Positions 1 through 11,210 are shown, counted from the first letter of the stretch. The stretch: 64,000 nucleotides of DNA from Haemaphysalis longicornis (GCA_013339765.2 CM023449.1:226979712-227043711), one strand, 5' to 3'. The notes: generated by a model not told the origin, from the sequence alone. A program made the numbers and translations.

Positions 1-81
1 GAGGTAAGTTTTTTTTTTTTTCGTGGCTTCGGACTTCCGGGGGTCGGCTTAAAATCGGGGCTGGCCTAGATTCAAATAAAT

Positions 82-1126
82 ATGGTACTAATAGTGCAAG
101 GGCGTACCCTGAAATTCAAGATTGACACGGGTGCTGACGAGACGGTGATACCACCTGAAACGTTTAGACAACTCGAGTGAAAGCCAGTTCTGCCTAAACC
201 ACGCCAACAGCTCCACGGGATTGATAGGAGACCATTGGCAATACAGGAAGTCGCTCGATTACAGCTATCGTATCAAGGTCGCCAGACAACTCAAGATATC
301 TACGTTCTTGAAGTGCGTTGTCCACTTCTTGGAAAGCCTGCTATTGAAGAACTGTAGCTAGTTACCTGCATCAATAACGTTCAGCGTGCCATCAAGCCTA
401 AACAAGAATTTCTGTCCCTCTTTGCCAGTCTCGGAGATATCCAGAGAGAACACCTAGTTTGTCTTCAAGACAGAGCGAAGCCATTTGCGTTGGGCTCGCC
501 CCGACGGGTTCCCATTCCGTTGTATGAGAAGACCAAACGAGAACTCCAATGGATGGAGAAAATAGGAATCATCTCTCCATTCGAAGATCCAACCAAATGG
601 TGCGCGCCAATGGTGGTCGTGCCCAAGCCCTCAGGAGACGTGCGAATTTGCTTTGACTTTACAGAGCTCAACCGCTTTGTTCTCCTAGAATGGCATCCGA
701 TTCCATCTGTTGAACACACACTTGGGCTTCTCTCTGGGGCGAAAGTGTTTTCAAAGCTGGATGCCAACTCAGGATTTTGGCAAATTCAGCTCGCGGAAGA
801 GAGCAAGAAGTTTACGACGTTCATAACGCCATTTGGAAGGTTCAAGTTTAACCGACTCCCATTTGGTATCGCCTCGGCGCCAGAACTGTTCCAGAGGCAG
901 ATGGCTACCATCCTGCAAGGTATGAGCCGTGTCATATGTCACATGGACGACGTCCTTGTATGGGGAGCCACACAAGAGGAGCACAACGAGTCTCTTCGTC
1001 AAGTACTGCGGAGGCTCGCGGAAGCTGGCGTCACACTCAACGAGAGCAAATGCACGTTCTGTGCTACAGAATTGACATACCTGGGACACAAGATTGGACA
1101 GCAAGGTATCAGGCCTGATGAGTCCA
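82..1126 (+). pseudogene. Ty3/Gypsy pol remnant: protease and first half of reverse transcriptase
   Basis: The frame opens at an ATG at 82. A retropepsin active site reads KIDTGADETV (about 113-150), followed by an in-frame TGA near 178 and a TAG near 355, so the protease is dead. From about 490 the frame is open and encodes Gypsy-type RT: IPLYEKTKREL entry segment, KPSGDVRIC, FSKLDANSGFWQIQL, FGRFKFNRLPFG and the catalytic box HMDDVLVWG, in which His replaces the usual Tyr. The frame is cut at about 1126, after ESK, by a small inserted element and resumes at about 1507. Gag would lie left of the window. The closest relative here is the element at 31.4-38 kb. Ty3/Gypsy is clear from domain order and motifs; the clade is not assigned. 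Confidence 0.9.
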
Positions 1127-1506
1127 AAAATTACCCCACCTTCCCGTGAGGGGAACCCTGTGGAGATGCGACGCATCTTGGAGGTTCACTTGGTGTTTCC
1201 GTTGTGTTGCTTCTCTAATTGCGTGAAACGTGTGAGGAACGCGTATGATGTATTCTTTATTTCTTTGGCCGGTGCTGGAACGACCGCGGCTATGACGCAA
1301 CGTGGTGCGGCTATGACGCAACACAATCCACTTTAATCCAATCCAATCCAATGCCACTCGCGAGAGAGTGTTCGCTATCGGAGAGGAGAGGGGGTGAGCG
1401 GCGGAGAGCGCAGCTCGCGCGGCGAGGAGAATGGGGGAGGGGTGTGGACGGACAACAACGCCGTATGGAGGGACAAGGCGAGTGAATGAGATGCCGTCGC
1501 ACCTAA
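1127..1506 (+). mobile_element. Small non-coding element inserted in the Gypsy RT
   Basis: This stretch interrupts an otherwise continuous RT protein. Removing roughly 1127-1506 rejoins the flanks in frame (…DESK / ISAVTEM…). Its first 130 bases and last 60 bases match the element at 33461-34036, including a near-palindromic gatgcgacgcatc box near the left end and gatgccgtcgcac at the right end. It has no coding capacity. The duplication at the insertion site is at most a few A residues, so the exact ends are uncertain by a few bases. It is best called a MITE-like or composite short repeat. Confidence 0.75.
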
Positions 1507-3385
1507 AATCTCAGCAGTTACGGAAATGGCCCCACCCACAAACAGAACAGAGCTACAAAGGATACTTGGCATGGCCACATATCTTGCTCGGTTCGTTCCG
1601 AACCTCGCAGACATCTTGCAGCCCCTCACGCTGCTGCTGTCGAAAAAACAGGAGTTTGTGTGGGGTGCGCCACAACAAGTAGCGTTCGACAAGTGGAAGA
1701 AGCTTCTGTCTAGTAGACCAGTTCTTGCCGTCTACGACCCCGCAAAAGAGACAATAGTCACGGCAGATGCTTCCTCTTTCGGACTCGGCGCTGTCCTTTG
1801 CCAGCGGTGAACAAAAGGGAACTATGCAGTAATCACTTATGAATCTCGCCTTTTGACAGACACTGAAAAGTGATACGCACAGATCGAGAAAGAGGCACTT
1901 GCACTTGTGTGGGGATGCGAGAAATTCCCTGACTACCTCGTTGGAAAGCAATTTCTCCTAGAAACTGACCACAAGCCCCTCATGCCTATTTTCAACTCGA
2001 AGAATCTTCATGACCTCACACTAAGGTTACAAAGACTTCGCATGCGCATGATGCGTTACAGTTACATCGTGACCTACGTACCTGGCAAGGAGCTTTTAGC
2101 TGCTGATGCTCTCTCTTGCCCACCGCCCCGATTGACCGTCCCATCCGCAGAATCCCATGAACTGGCTGAGAAAATAGATGCAGCCTTTGTCAGCCAGCTC
2201 ATGGCAAACGTTCCAATCAAGCCAGTCTGTCTTGAGCTGCTTCGGAATAGTCAGAAAGCCGACCAACTGTGCTGTCAACTGCGGAAATTCTGCAGCAAGG
2301 AATGGCCTTCCCAGCGATACCTACACCAAGAGGTGCAGCCATTCTATCAAGTTTGCCATCAACTAAATGTTGAAAATGACCTTCTCTTGCATGGAACAAG
2401 AGTAGTAGTCCCAGTCGCCTGCCAGCCTCACATTTTGCGTCTGCTACACGACGGACACTTCGGAATATCAAAAACCCTTGCAAAGGCCAACGATATGGTT
2501 TGGTGGCCGGGCATATCAAGGGACATCGAACAAACTGTCCGTACTTGTTGGAAATGCGTGGAGACAACAACAAACCGGAAAATGCCGCTTCAACCTACAC
2601 CTTTTCCCGAAAGGCCCTTGCAGCGGGTGGCTATGAACCTGTTCTACCAAAGTAACAAATGGTGGTTGATAATCATCGACTACTACTCCAGGTACCCCAA
2701 AATCGCGCTGCTGAACAAGCTTACTGCAGCTGAGGTGAGCAACCATTGCAAGTCAGTCTTTGCACGCCATGGGATTCCTGAGGTAGTTGTTTCAGAGAAC
2801 GGTCCGCAGTTTTCCTGCGTAAGAGGATCCGAGTTTGCAGACTTAGCGCGAGACTATAGTTTTCAACACATAACCTCCAGTTCCCACTACCCACAGAGCA
2901 ATGGATTGGCAGAAGCTGCCATCAAGATCATCAAGACATCTATGTCCAAGACGCAGGACCCGTAAATTACCTTGCTGGCCTACAGGACAACACCATTAAA
3001 GAACGGATACAGCCCTTCCCAGCTCCTCATGGGTCGCCGCTTGTGCACCAAGTTATCTCAGGCAACCAGAGCATTACTTCCTGCAACGCCCTATACCCTC
3101 GCAGTCCGTAAGTTTGAAACAGAAAGCCAGGATAACCAATGCGAATATTACAACAGTCGTCACGGTGTCCGGGATCTAGTTGATCTTCTGAACGGCGAAG
3201 AAGTTTGGGTGAGTGACATGCAGAAGAAAGGCAAGGTAGTGGACACCACCTCTGAACCAAGGTCTTACATTGTGGACACTGGGGACAGCGTTGTGCGTCA
3301 CAACCGCACTACTTGGTACCCTTGCCACGAATGCAAGAGTTTACGCCACCTGCGGAGAAAGCACAAGAAGAAGCCGGTGCAGTGA
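1507..3385 (+). pseudogene. Ty3/Gypsy pol remnant: RT end, RNase H and integrase
   Basis: This continues the RT broken at 1126. In order: the connection segment RILGMATYLARFVPNL; RNase H with VTADASSFGLGAVL, EKEALALVW and TDHKPL; the VPGKELLAADALS tether; an integrase zinc-binding region (HDGHFG … CWKC); an integrase core with ENGPQF (Asp replaced by Asn/Glu context) and HYPQSNGLAEAA; and a C-terminal WYPCH tail. In-frame stops occur near 1808, 1871 and 2963, so it cannot make a full polyprotein. The frame is otherwise collinear, which points to a moderately old copy. It lies directly upstream of a purine-rich stretch and an LTR-like sequence. Confidence 0.9.
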
Positions 3386-3496
3386 CGCAGTGCCAAGACA
3401 CATCGCATGGCCACACCCGAAGCGGTCGCTGCAGCATCCCGCCGAAAACCTACATAGCCTCTGTTCTTTCGGAAGGAGAACCCACATAGCCTCGTT

Positions 3497-3665
3497 TCTT
3501 TCAGAAGGAGATGTTGTACGGCCGGCCGCCGCGGCGCTGCTACCGCGCGCCTGGAGAAAGAAAAAAACACTGAGTGGGAATAAACCGTGTTTGCTGTAGC
3601 TGGAGTCACCCGTCTGTTCGCCTCTGCATACACCAGTCGAAGTCTTATTAAACACACTGCGGTCA
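3497..3665 (+). repeat. Probable 3' LTR of the first Gypsy element
   Basis: A purine tract (agaaggaga) is followed by TGTTGTACGG at about 3511, then a GC-rich block, an AATAAA at about 3578 and further LTR-like sequence. This is the expected position and order for polypurine tract then LTR after integrase. No second copy is in the window to confirm it, and the right end is unclear because BEL/Pao sequence on the other strand begins by about 3700. Confidence 0.5.
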
Positions 3666-3699
3666 TCAGAAGCCGTGGGAGAGTACGTTCATTTGTTTT

Positions 3700-4700
3700 C
3701 TGGTTGGTCGCCAAAGGAATGTTGATGGGGCAACCCCCCGCACTGCTTCCAACTTTCCAACTCAATCCTTACAAAGGTGAGCAGTTGACTGAGTTCGTCC
3801 TCCGAGTCAGCCGCCGCTGGCTGGAAGCCAATTGTCAGTTGGTGAGGAGTTTCGCTCTTGATGTTGTTTCGCTTTAATGAAACTCAACACGATGTAGTGT
3901 GGGAGCGCATGATGCAGTATATCGACGGGCACTGCAGTGAACCTGCAAGTTGGGACGTTCAGAGAGTTCAAGCAGCAGAGGGTTAACTGAGCCGCATCAC
4001 AAAGCCTCCTGAGCCTCCCTACAGATAAGTAGATGGATGGTTTTACTGACAGAAGATGGCTCAGCACAGACAGATGATGACACTGGATTCTCTTATTCCC
4101 GTATTGCTGCTTGAGAAGTCGTACAGCACCCACATAGCATGACTCTGTGGTTGGTAAGCGTGCAATTGCTGCAGCCGCCTCCCCCGTAACGTAACAGCGT
4201 AATAAAAATTTGCAGTTGGCGTAAGGGCGCTATTGTTGGGGATGGTCTGCTCAAACTGCTCCTAAAAGGCTGACCAACACTGGGACTCGCCTTGAAAGAC
4301 AGCTATGTCCAGCTGTGGACGCCGGGGTCCCTTTCCTGTCTGCATAGGACTACTTCATTGGCGCCTGGTGCTTGTGGGGCATTTTGAGCGGCTCGTTCAC
4401 GAAGGTCAATCTTGCGGTAAATTTGTGCCTATGTGGTCAGGGTCTGATCATTCTATTCCTCGGCCGCTTGAAACTCGATGTCGAGTTTATCCACCGTGAG
4501 GAAGTTCTCAAGCTCCTCACTGATCTTCAAAAGCTTGGCGTGCTTGGCGACAAGCTGATCTTACAAGCCAGTGAGCTTGGTGATGTCTTCGCATCCAGAT
4601 TCGACCAATAAGCGAGCTTCACTTACATGCCTCGTGTTCTTGGCTCTTCACGGAGAGCTTGCTCTTGAGGCACTCCATTGCGTTGCAGGCGACAGCTGAT
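3700..4700 (-). pseudogene. BEL/Pao-type gag remnant
   Basis: Read on the minus strand, the stretch carries the gag order typical of BEL/Pao elements: an N-terminal helical segment (LLKISEELENFLT, about 4530-4480), a capsid-like segment with EQFEQTIPNNSALTP (about 4260-4215), LLKQQYGNKRIQ (about 4120), then GRLRRLCDAAQLTLCCLNSLNVPT and VDILHHALPHYIVLSF (about 4020-3880), ending with a DELSQLLTFVRIELE-type segment near 3800. Several stops and frame changes split it, so it is dead. No BEL/Pao pol follows on the left, so only the 5' end survives, joined to the Gypsy 3' end. Family assignment is from motif recall, not a search. Confidence 0.7.
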
Positions 4701-4769
4701 TGCCGCCCTTCCCATCATAGTCCAGGGCCACTCCGTTGAACGATTGAAAGTCAATCCGTTGAAAGTCAA

Positions 4770-4888
4770 TCATTGCCACACGGGATTTCGACACCAAATG
4801 TCAAACCCGACCAGGTGAAGGGAAGCGAGACAAGAGCCGCCATTCTGAACTGCCACCACTTTCTCTTTCTCCTTCACTTCTTCTACAC
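4770..4888 (-). mobile_element. BEL/Pao LTR end and primer-binding site
   Basis: On the minus strand, an LTR-like end closing in TTTGACA (about 4800) is followed directly by TTTGGTGTCGAAATCCCG, which looks like a tRNA primer-binding site, and then by the gag remnant. The LTR is cut at 4889 by an inserted hAT-like MITE. Confidence 0.5.
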
Positions 4889-5243
4889 CAGGGGTCGGAA
4901 ACCTTTGGAGGTGGAGGGCTGAGTTGCACGAAGCCGACATAGTGGAGGGCCGGATGGCAAATCAGGTGGGGGGCTTTGCAAACAGACAAAAAATTTAGAG
5001 AATTGAAAATAATATTTGACAATAATTGACAAAAATCTGGCTAAGTGTGAAGATGGAAATCAATGCCAAATGGGAGTGATCAATTCTCCGTTCTTACCTC
5101 CCGTCTAATGCCATTTGCAGTCAAAACTGGTGTGTCAGCCTTCAGATAGGAAGTGACAGGGGGAGCTATGGGAGGGGCGCAACTCTGACGACGTGCTGGA
5201 GGCCGCATAATACCGCTTCGCAGGCCACTGGTTGCCGACCGTG
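4889..5243. mobile_element. hAT-like MITE, copy 1
   Basis: The ends form an inverted pair (CAGGGGTCGGAAACC at 4889; GGTTGCCGACCGTG ending at 5243). The flanks TTCTACAC and TTCAACAC resemble a diverged 8-bp target duplication offset by one base. There is no coding capacity. A diverged copy lies in the opposite orientation at about 55240-55572. The CA..TG ends and 8-bp duplication suggest hAT. Confidence 0.65.
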
Positions 5244-5255
5244 GTTCAACACCAT

Positions 5256-5655
5256 CCACTCAAAACTCTCACGAGGAGCATCAGATGCCAAATGAAGCAC
5301 ACTGAACAAGGACGACCAACAACGAGAAACAACAGAGCAGTCTGTAACAAGTGAGCAGCAAGCTCAAACACTAACGAAGACAGCAACAATGACGAATGCA
5401 GCACTTAACCTTGTAACCAAATGTTGCTCGAACCATCACTTGTAACCCAACTGCTACATTTCAAATATTGCCTTCAGCACTGAACAGACGTATCACTAAG
5501 CTAAGATTGGTTAAACTAAATAGAGGTCACGACGAAGAGGACGGTCATGCCCTATGGACTTACTTTTTCATGGCATTGTCAGAACGCAGACAGCGGCCTC
5601 TTCAGTATCACTTTCTTCGCCCCAGCTGCATTTGGTCTGATGACGATGCTGACGC
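5256..5655 (-). other. Conserved intronic block with candidate second-exon acceptor, copy A
   Basis: On the minus strand a pyrimidine-poor but conserved acceptor, CTTGCAG|GCGTCAG (boundary 5656/5655), opens a roughly 400-base block that is similar to 11416-11880 (+), 29340-28930 (-) and 56830-57220 (+). The acceptor lies 583 bp after the donor of first exon A. Reading from the phase-1 junction gives 24 codons then a stop. The other copies stop at different places, so coding use is doubtful. Confidence 0.5.
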
Positions 5656-5683
5656 CTGCAAGTATATATGAAAAGGGGGAAAA

Positions 5684-5704
5684 GGGGGGGGGGGGGGGGG
5701 GGGG
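5684..5704. repeat. Poly-G run (21 bases)
   Basis: An uninterrupted run of 21 G. Similar runs occur at 25444-25467 and 49235-49254. Run lengths are likely polymorphic or imprecisely sequenced. Confidence 0.9.
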
Positions 5705-6238
5705 CCACACGAAGCCACTTTAGCTTTGCAAAGTCAGAAGGCATAATCAACAAAGCCGTTGAGCGGGCTCAGGGTGTTTCCAAAACGACTTGTTGAAGCG
5801 TTGAGAATTGCAACAAGCAGCGCTGCGAACAGGATTCCCGTTGCGTTTGCTTTAGTCCTTTCGGCTTTGCTTGTTTACTGAATCTCGATCTATCATCATG
5901 ATCTCGATATTTGATGAGATAAATAAGTTACGGAAAGCGGAGTAGATTTATCGTGCTGCTAGGTCGGAAATCACGCTGGAGAGTTTGCCAGTAATGGGAT
6001 GCACTAGACAGTTCACTACTATTGTTCCGCTCATACCAGCAGCTCGTTGCCCGGCAAGCGAAACAGCCGCGGCAGTTTCGCTGTGCGGTAAGGTGGATAA
6101 GTGCGTATTTCGCAACCCAGACTAAAATGAACCATGTTCAAACTTACCATGTTAGCCTTGCTGTAAGGCGCGAGGCAGAACATGACCACAGATATGCAAA
6201 CTAAAGAACATGTGCGCTAATAAATTCTCCGAGCTTAC

Positions 6239-6380
6239 CGACACCTTGGGCAAACATTTGCAAAGTACCGCTGATCTGCACTGCGGCTGTCATAATCCGA
6301 ACGGTCGGCACATATACACTGCCGGCAGCGAAAAAAACTGAACTCGTACGCCTCCAGAACTCGATAAAACCGCTATTCAT
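6239..6380 (-). CDS. First coding exon A of a zinc-finger gene (intact)
   Basis: On the minus strand an ATG at 6380 opens 47 codons plus one base, ending at donor G|GTAAGC (exon end 6239). The length equals exon D at 44425-44566 exactly (142 nt), and the two peptides share IEF, VPTVR and a terminal QGV, about a third of residues identical by eye. DNA similarity continues upstream into a promoter-like block and downstream into the intron. The donor leaves one G, so a downstream exon starting with GC or GT would complete a glycine codon, as the zinc-finger exons a, b, d and e do. No finger exon is visible to the left on this strand, so its partner may lie outside the window. The 47-residue peptide belongs to no family I recognise. 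The start is chosen because the matching Met exists in both intact copies and no longer shared frame runs upstream. Confidence 0.6.
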
Positions 6381-6399
6381 TGTCTTCACTGTTTTTTTT

Positions 6400-7130
6400 C
6401 GTTCGAAGTAAGTCAATGAAGCATGGAATGAAACACCGACTGCGGCCGGCGTCCGGGTATAACACACCGTTATTTGCACTAAGTGCACGCTTCTTCAGTG
6501 CTGAGCTCGGCGAGGACGCGGCTTTCCATTTCCCTTGGTACTCGACCCGCAAACGCTACACACAAAAAAGTAATCTGGAGCCAGTCGTCACTATTTATCT
6601 GTATGAAACTCTACGAGTTGTGCGAACTGTCACAATAGACGGCTGGGCGCCGCCATTATTGATGGAACTTTTCAAGCAAACAAAACAAAAAATAACGCGG
6701 ATGCGTTTCTACAGAATAGTCGGTTTCTCGCTGGCTCAACTTGTATCGTAATCCAAGCGATCCAAGTAGGTGACGAAAATGTGTGCGTTTCATACGAATA
6801 CGTGAGTGCCCTTTTGCGTAAAAAACTTTCCTTTTTGTTTTGTGGTGTCTCGCTTTTCAAAGTCGTATCGAGATGGCATCAATGATGGCGGCGTCCAGGC
6901 GGCCGCTTGGTTCGACGTAGATTCCGATCTGTTTTTGCGTGCACCAGTCTTGCGAAAAAAATTGAAGGACTGTTTGGTGTGACGTTCGCTGGCCGTATGG
7001 GCAAGGAAATGAAAATCCGTATGCTTGCGCAGTCTAGCACTGGCGAGGCGTGCAGTTAGTGAGGAATGGTGAGGATTACGGGCTGTCAATCCCGGTCGCC
7101 TGTCGTCATGGTTGTTTTATTTCAGGTTTC
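6400..7130. promoter_or_regulatory. Divergent promoter-like interval between first exons A and B
   Basis: This interval separates head-to-head first exons A (-) and B (+). It carries GGGCGCCGCCATTAT at 6645-6659 and its near mirror TGATGGCGGCGTCC at about 6883-6896. The blocks next to each first exon (for example 6419-6560) match those at 43650-43800 and 44225-44395. The same layout recurs between first exons E and D, with each motif 260-285 bp from its ATG. The ATGGCGGC core resembles the YY1/Pho site, by inference only. I see no TATA box in the expected place. Confidence 0.5.
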
Positions 7131-7276
7131 ACCGACTTTCTGTGAACGACAAGACAACAAGAACAGTGATATGATTTAGTTTTTGGCGCGTACCAGTTCA
7201 GTATTTTTAAGAGCCGACCGTTGATAACCATAACACCGTGCTTAGCGCAGCGTGCAAATCTGCTGAACGCGTCGAT
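7130..7276 (+). pseudogene. Decayed first coding exon B
   Basis: The stretch aligns with exons A and D: upstream CTGTGAACGACAAGACAACA, an internal GGCGCGTACCAGTTCAGT, GCCGACCGTT, and a terminal GCGTCGATAAGC where A and D have GTGTCGGTAAGC. The start codon is lost, there are frame-breaking changes, and the donor GT has become AT. It lies at the expected mirror position of exon A across the promoter-like interval. The intron after it is interrupted by a LINE at 7282. Finger exons a and b downstream on this strand therefore lack an intact local copy of this first exon. Confidence 0.6.
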
Positions 7277-7317
7277 AAGCTAGGACTATCACAGCCCACG
7301 GCGTGTGACAGTGCCCA

Positions 7318-10198
7318 GTGCTCGGTGGTGGTGTGTGGCGACCCTCCCACCCCCCAGGAACCTCGCGTGCCTCACTGTTTGTGCGGAACGATGTGCAGCA
7401 CGCAAAGCTGGATACCAGTGCGGTGACGACAGTGGTGCAGGAGTGCGCGGCAGTGACGTTGAGGCTCAGCGCGGGTGGTACAGACATTACAGTGTGCAGT
7501 GTGTATGTGCGCCCTGGTCAGCCCTGGAGCGCGTGCCTCCTGGATCGGCTGGTGTCCGTGTGCGCAGCCCGCCATCTCCCCGGTGGTGACTTCAACGCAC
7601 ACCACACTGCGTGGGGAGATGGCCGGATGGACCCTCGCGGAGAGCATCTGTGGGACGCCATGCTGCGCCTCAACCTGTGTGCGCAGAACACTGGTGAGAG
7701 AACTTTCCGGCGTGGCAATTGCGCAGCCACCGTCATTGATCTTACCCTAGTGTTAGCCTGGGTTGAGGCCACCTGGAGGAGGGAGCCCAGCACGTGGGCC
7801 TTCGACCACTACCCGCTGCACATCGCACCACCCGACAGGTCAGCCAAGCGAGCCGTACTGCACCACTTCACCCACTGGGACCGGTTCAGGCGCTGCCTTG
7901 CCGAGCAGGACCTGGGGGAAGGAGCCGAACTGTTCTGCTGCCTCGTTTGCTGCGTCACGCAAGCCACACAGAGCTTCACAGTAGCCGAGGGGGCCACCAC
8001 GCCAGACCTGAGGCTGCTGCAGCTGCGGGCGGTGCGCAACCGTGTGGAGAGGAAGGCCCAGTGTTCGGGGGAGCGGGCGGACTAGATGGCGTACAGGCGA
8101 CTTGCCGCCGTCATGCCAACCACCTGAGCCGGCAGCGCTGGGCCGAGCTATGCGTCAGCTCGGAAACCGACTCATGCTGCCGCCGCCTTTGGGGCATCTT
8201 CAACTGCAACCCCCTGGCTGCCATGGCCTTCCGCAAGCAGGTCACCTTTGCGGAGTTGGCCGACCTCGTCGCGGCACCCTTCCTGCCGCCACACCAGGCG
8301 GAACCAGGGCGTGCTGCTGCTGTTGCTGGGATGAGGAAAGTGCATCACCCCCTCAACAACACTCCCATCATGGAGACGGAGCTTCGCAGTGCCCTCCGCA
8401 GCTGCAGGCATAAGTCAGTGCCAGGAGCGGACGGCCTCACCTACCAGATATGGATGAGATGGGGTTCGGCCGGCTCCTGGTCGCCTATAACATTACATAG
8501 GACACGGGCTGGCCGCCAACTGAGTGGCTGCTAGTCATCTTGCAGCCCATCCCAAAGCCATGCAAGGGCCTCGTGGCAGTCACGGCGTACCATCCTGTGG
8601 CCCTCGCATCCTGCGGCTGCAAGCTGCTCGAATGGGTGGCACTGCAGAGGATTGAAGCCGATGGAAGAGGCCATCTCCGAGCAGCTAACGGGCTTCCGGA
8701 GGCTCTGAACAGCCACCGACTTCATCGCTAACGTGGTGGTGGCCCTCAAACACTCCAGGGCCTCCAAGCAGGTGGCACCTGTGGTGCTGCTGGACGTAAA
8801 GGGCGCCTTTGACAACCTTCAGCATCACGCCATCTCCCTGGCTGTGGAGGAGGCTGGCACTGCAGGCAAGCTGCGGGGCTTTGTCGAGGCATTCCTGACG
8901 AGCCACACGGTGCAGGTGCAAGCGGGGGACGCCCTGTTGGCCCCCTGGCCGGTGGACAAGGGCACCCCACAGGGCTCTGTCAACAGCCCCTTCCTCTTCA
9001 AACTGGTCATGGCGGCACTACCAGACTGCCTGCCGAGAGGAGGGGCACACAGGGTGTACATGTCTGTGTACGCCAACGACTTTGCCCTATGGGTGCTGGG
9101 CCCCAAGGGGAGCTGCCGAAGCGTCGTGCTGCAGCTGCAGGCGGCCCTGGACGCGATGCGTGCCAAGCTGGTCAATGTTAGCCTACAGCTATCAACAAGC
9201 AAGACGGAGGCGATGCTGGTGCACTCGGATGCCAGTCCCATCGCAGGGCCAGGTGCCTGCACATCGATGGCGAGGAGCTCAACTGGAAGACCAGTGTGCG
9301 CTACCTGGAGCTCACACTGGACCACTGCGTCAACTTCCGGCAGGCCACCAGGGAGCTCCGAGCCAGGGCACAAATGACCACCACGGCCGTGCGAAAGATG
9401 GCCGCCTGGGACCGCGGCTGCTCGCAGCAAATGGCCCTGCGGCTGTGGGACTGCTACCACTGGTCACCCTGCACAAGCGTAGCTGGCAGCTGCTGGTGGG
9501 CGACCACCACAGGGGCGTCTGCACCTGCCTTGGCCTTCCTCGAGACTCCCAGTGTGCAAAGACACTGGCTGAGGCGTGGGCATGGACGCTCCAAATGACA
9601 GCGGACCAGCACACCCTGGGCCACATTGACCTGCTGCAGCGGCTGCGCACACACCGCCACTCGCGCATGGGGCGCATGTTGGACCTGTACAAGGAGGTGG
9701 TGGCCCCCATGGAAGCAGGCCCCCCACTCCAGCCACCCCTCTGCCCTGGAGGCCGAGGTGCACGTGGACATCCCGGGCCTGCGCAGCAAGCGGCGGACGT
9801 TGCACTGTGAGCAGCTGCAGCTGGCCCGGGGCGTCGTGTTGGGTGACCTGGAGGTCCACACCCTGGTATACATGGATGGCTCTTTGCGGCAGCGGCAGGG
9901 CTCGGCCACGACGGTGGCAGTGCTGGGGGAGGCCACCAGGCAGGACCAGCTGCATTATGCCACATCATCCGCCACGGCCGAAATGGTGGGTGTAAGCCTT
10001 GGCCTGGACCTTCTACTGAAGCTGGAGCCCTTGTGCAGTCCTTGCCGCGCGTACTGTGCGAGTGCCCCAAGTTTGCGGCAGGGCGGGCAGAGCTGCTGGC
10101 CGCGCTTTAAGGAGTGCGGCCACTTAAGGAACTGCTTTGGCCCCCAAGCAGTGCCAGGGAGTGGGACCACGTGCTTGAGGCCCTGGGTGCATACCTGA
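7318..10198 (+). pseudogene. LINE ORF2 remnant: endonuclease, RT, RNase H
   Basis: The endonuclease part (7318-8085) has GDFNAHHTAWG and DHYPLHI. RT (about 8380-9400) shows PGADGLTYQIW, LLDVKGAFDN, GTPQGSVNSPFLF and YANDFALWV, where the catalytic YADD is YAND, so activity is lost. RNase H (about 9850-10020) reads VYMDGSL … SSATAEMVGVSLGLDLL. At least three frame changes separate the parts (near 8085-8100, 8480-8730 and 9380-9800). High GC creates long spurious frames on both strands; those are not annotated. Confidence 0.85.
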
Positions 10199-10285
10199 GT
10201 GCCTTGGGGCTGCAATGTGTACTCCACTACAACACCATCTAGCCGCCCAGGTTGTAGTGGAGTGCTGCTGCTGATGTAGCTCTTC

Positions 10286-10338
10286 TGTGTGTGTGTGCGT
10301 GCATGTGTGTGTGTGTGTGTGGGTGCATGTATGTGTGT
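10286..10338 (+). repeat. GT-rich microsatellite
   Basis: A tract of GT repeats with GCGTGCAT interruptions in the LINE 3' region. It yields a spurious Cys/Val-rich reading frame. Confidence 0.9.
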
Positions 10339-10503
10339 CCCTTTTTCATGTATGTCACACCATTGTCTTGCGTACATTCATGTTTAGTTTATATGTATGG
10401 TATTTCTCTCTCTATTGCCGATTTGCACAATTGCTTAACTTTTTTCCCTTTTATGTTCTATATGTGGTCCTTGTTAACATTCCCTATGTGTTGTATATAT
10501 GTA

Positions 10504-10717
10504 CAGAGGGCAACACCCTTGTCTATAACACAGGTTTCGTACTTATACCTTATCTTGCCTTGGCTGAAAAACATTTGAAGAAAACTATTGTGTCATTCTG
10601 AAGTATTGACCATATATTTTGACCTCAACGTTTTTTGTGGCAAGTTTGAGTCCGCAGTTTTGGGAGATAACCAGTTCAAGCTAAACTCAGTGTTATAGAC
10701 AAGGGTGTTGCGCACTG
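10504..10717. mobile_element. Tc1/mariner-type MITE, 214 bp
   Basis: The 28-base termini at 10504-10531 and 10690-10717 are inverted copies matching at 26 of 28 positions, starting CAG and containing CAACACCCTTGTCTATAAC. The element is flanked on both sides by TA (10502-10503 and 10718-10719). It has no coding capacity. TA duplication plus CAG(T) ends is the Tc1/mariner signature. It is nested in the LINE 3' region. Confidence 0.9.
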
Positions 10718-10879
10718 TACCATGTTAACCTCTCAATTCTGATGTAGTCTTTCCTCCCTATACCCCTTCCCCTACACCAGCAGGCGTTCCGGTGTCTGCC
10801 TCTAGGCGAGACAATTTACTGCTGCTGGTGGAGCCTTCCTCTCTTCCTAATGATTGATAAATACATACATACATAAGCT

Positions 10880-11210
10880 TACCGAAATCATGAGCGCACA
10901 TTCCGTGTTCATTTTGCATGTCGGTGGCTACGCTGAGACAATGGGAATGACACCTGCTAAAATAATCGTTCAAATCGCCGTGACTCTCATGCCTTGTCTT
11001 TGTTGCTAGCGTTTTATGCAAGGGAAGTTTCAATGCAGTTAATTTTACCCACTTAGTTGCAAAATACTCGCTTCTCAATCCTGAAAGTGCAAACAAAACT
11101 GTTGTCGAGCTGCTGGTAAGAGCGAAACATGTCCAGCGGTCTCCAGCGCCATTTCTGAGTGAGCAACACGAGAAAGCTACTGTGCTCTGCAAAACAGTGT
11201 GCTCTCTCAT
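10880..11210 (+). repeat. Duplicated start of first intron, copy B
   Basis: This continues the intron of exon B after the LINE. It matches 44567-44850 (for example TTCATTTTGCATGT and the AATCGCC … GACTC blocks) and, more weakly, the minus-strand sequence below 6239 and 29934. It contains no recognisable gene. Confidence 0.6.

Larger units (their letters stand above)
7282..10872 (+). mobile_element. Non-LTR retrotransposon (LINE) inserted in the first intron
   Basis: The insertion is flanked by ATAAGCT at 7275-7281 and 10873-10879. It ends in a short ATAC-type tail (aaatacatacatac). The 5' end is truncated within the endonuclease domain. The order endonuclease, RT, RNase H places it among the RNase H-bearing LINE clades (I/R1/Loa-like). 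The 3' untranslated part holds a GT microsatellite and a Tc1/mariner MITE. Removing it restores an intron of about 540 bp between first-exon B and the conserved acceptor at 11415, close to the 583-593 bp seen at the A and C copies. Confidence 0.85.

Noticed and set aside
3719..3877. Plus-strand gag start after the first Gypsy LTR
   Set aside because: The minus strand of the same bases reads as BEL/Pao gag, continuous with 4133-3807.
7240..10377. Many long frames on both strands in the GC-rich block
   Set aside because: Only the pieces with endonuclease, RT and RNase H motifs are collinear; the rest are GC-driven shadows.
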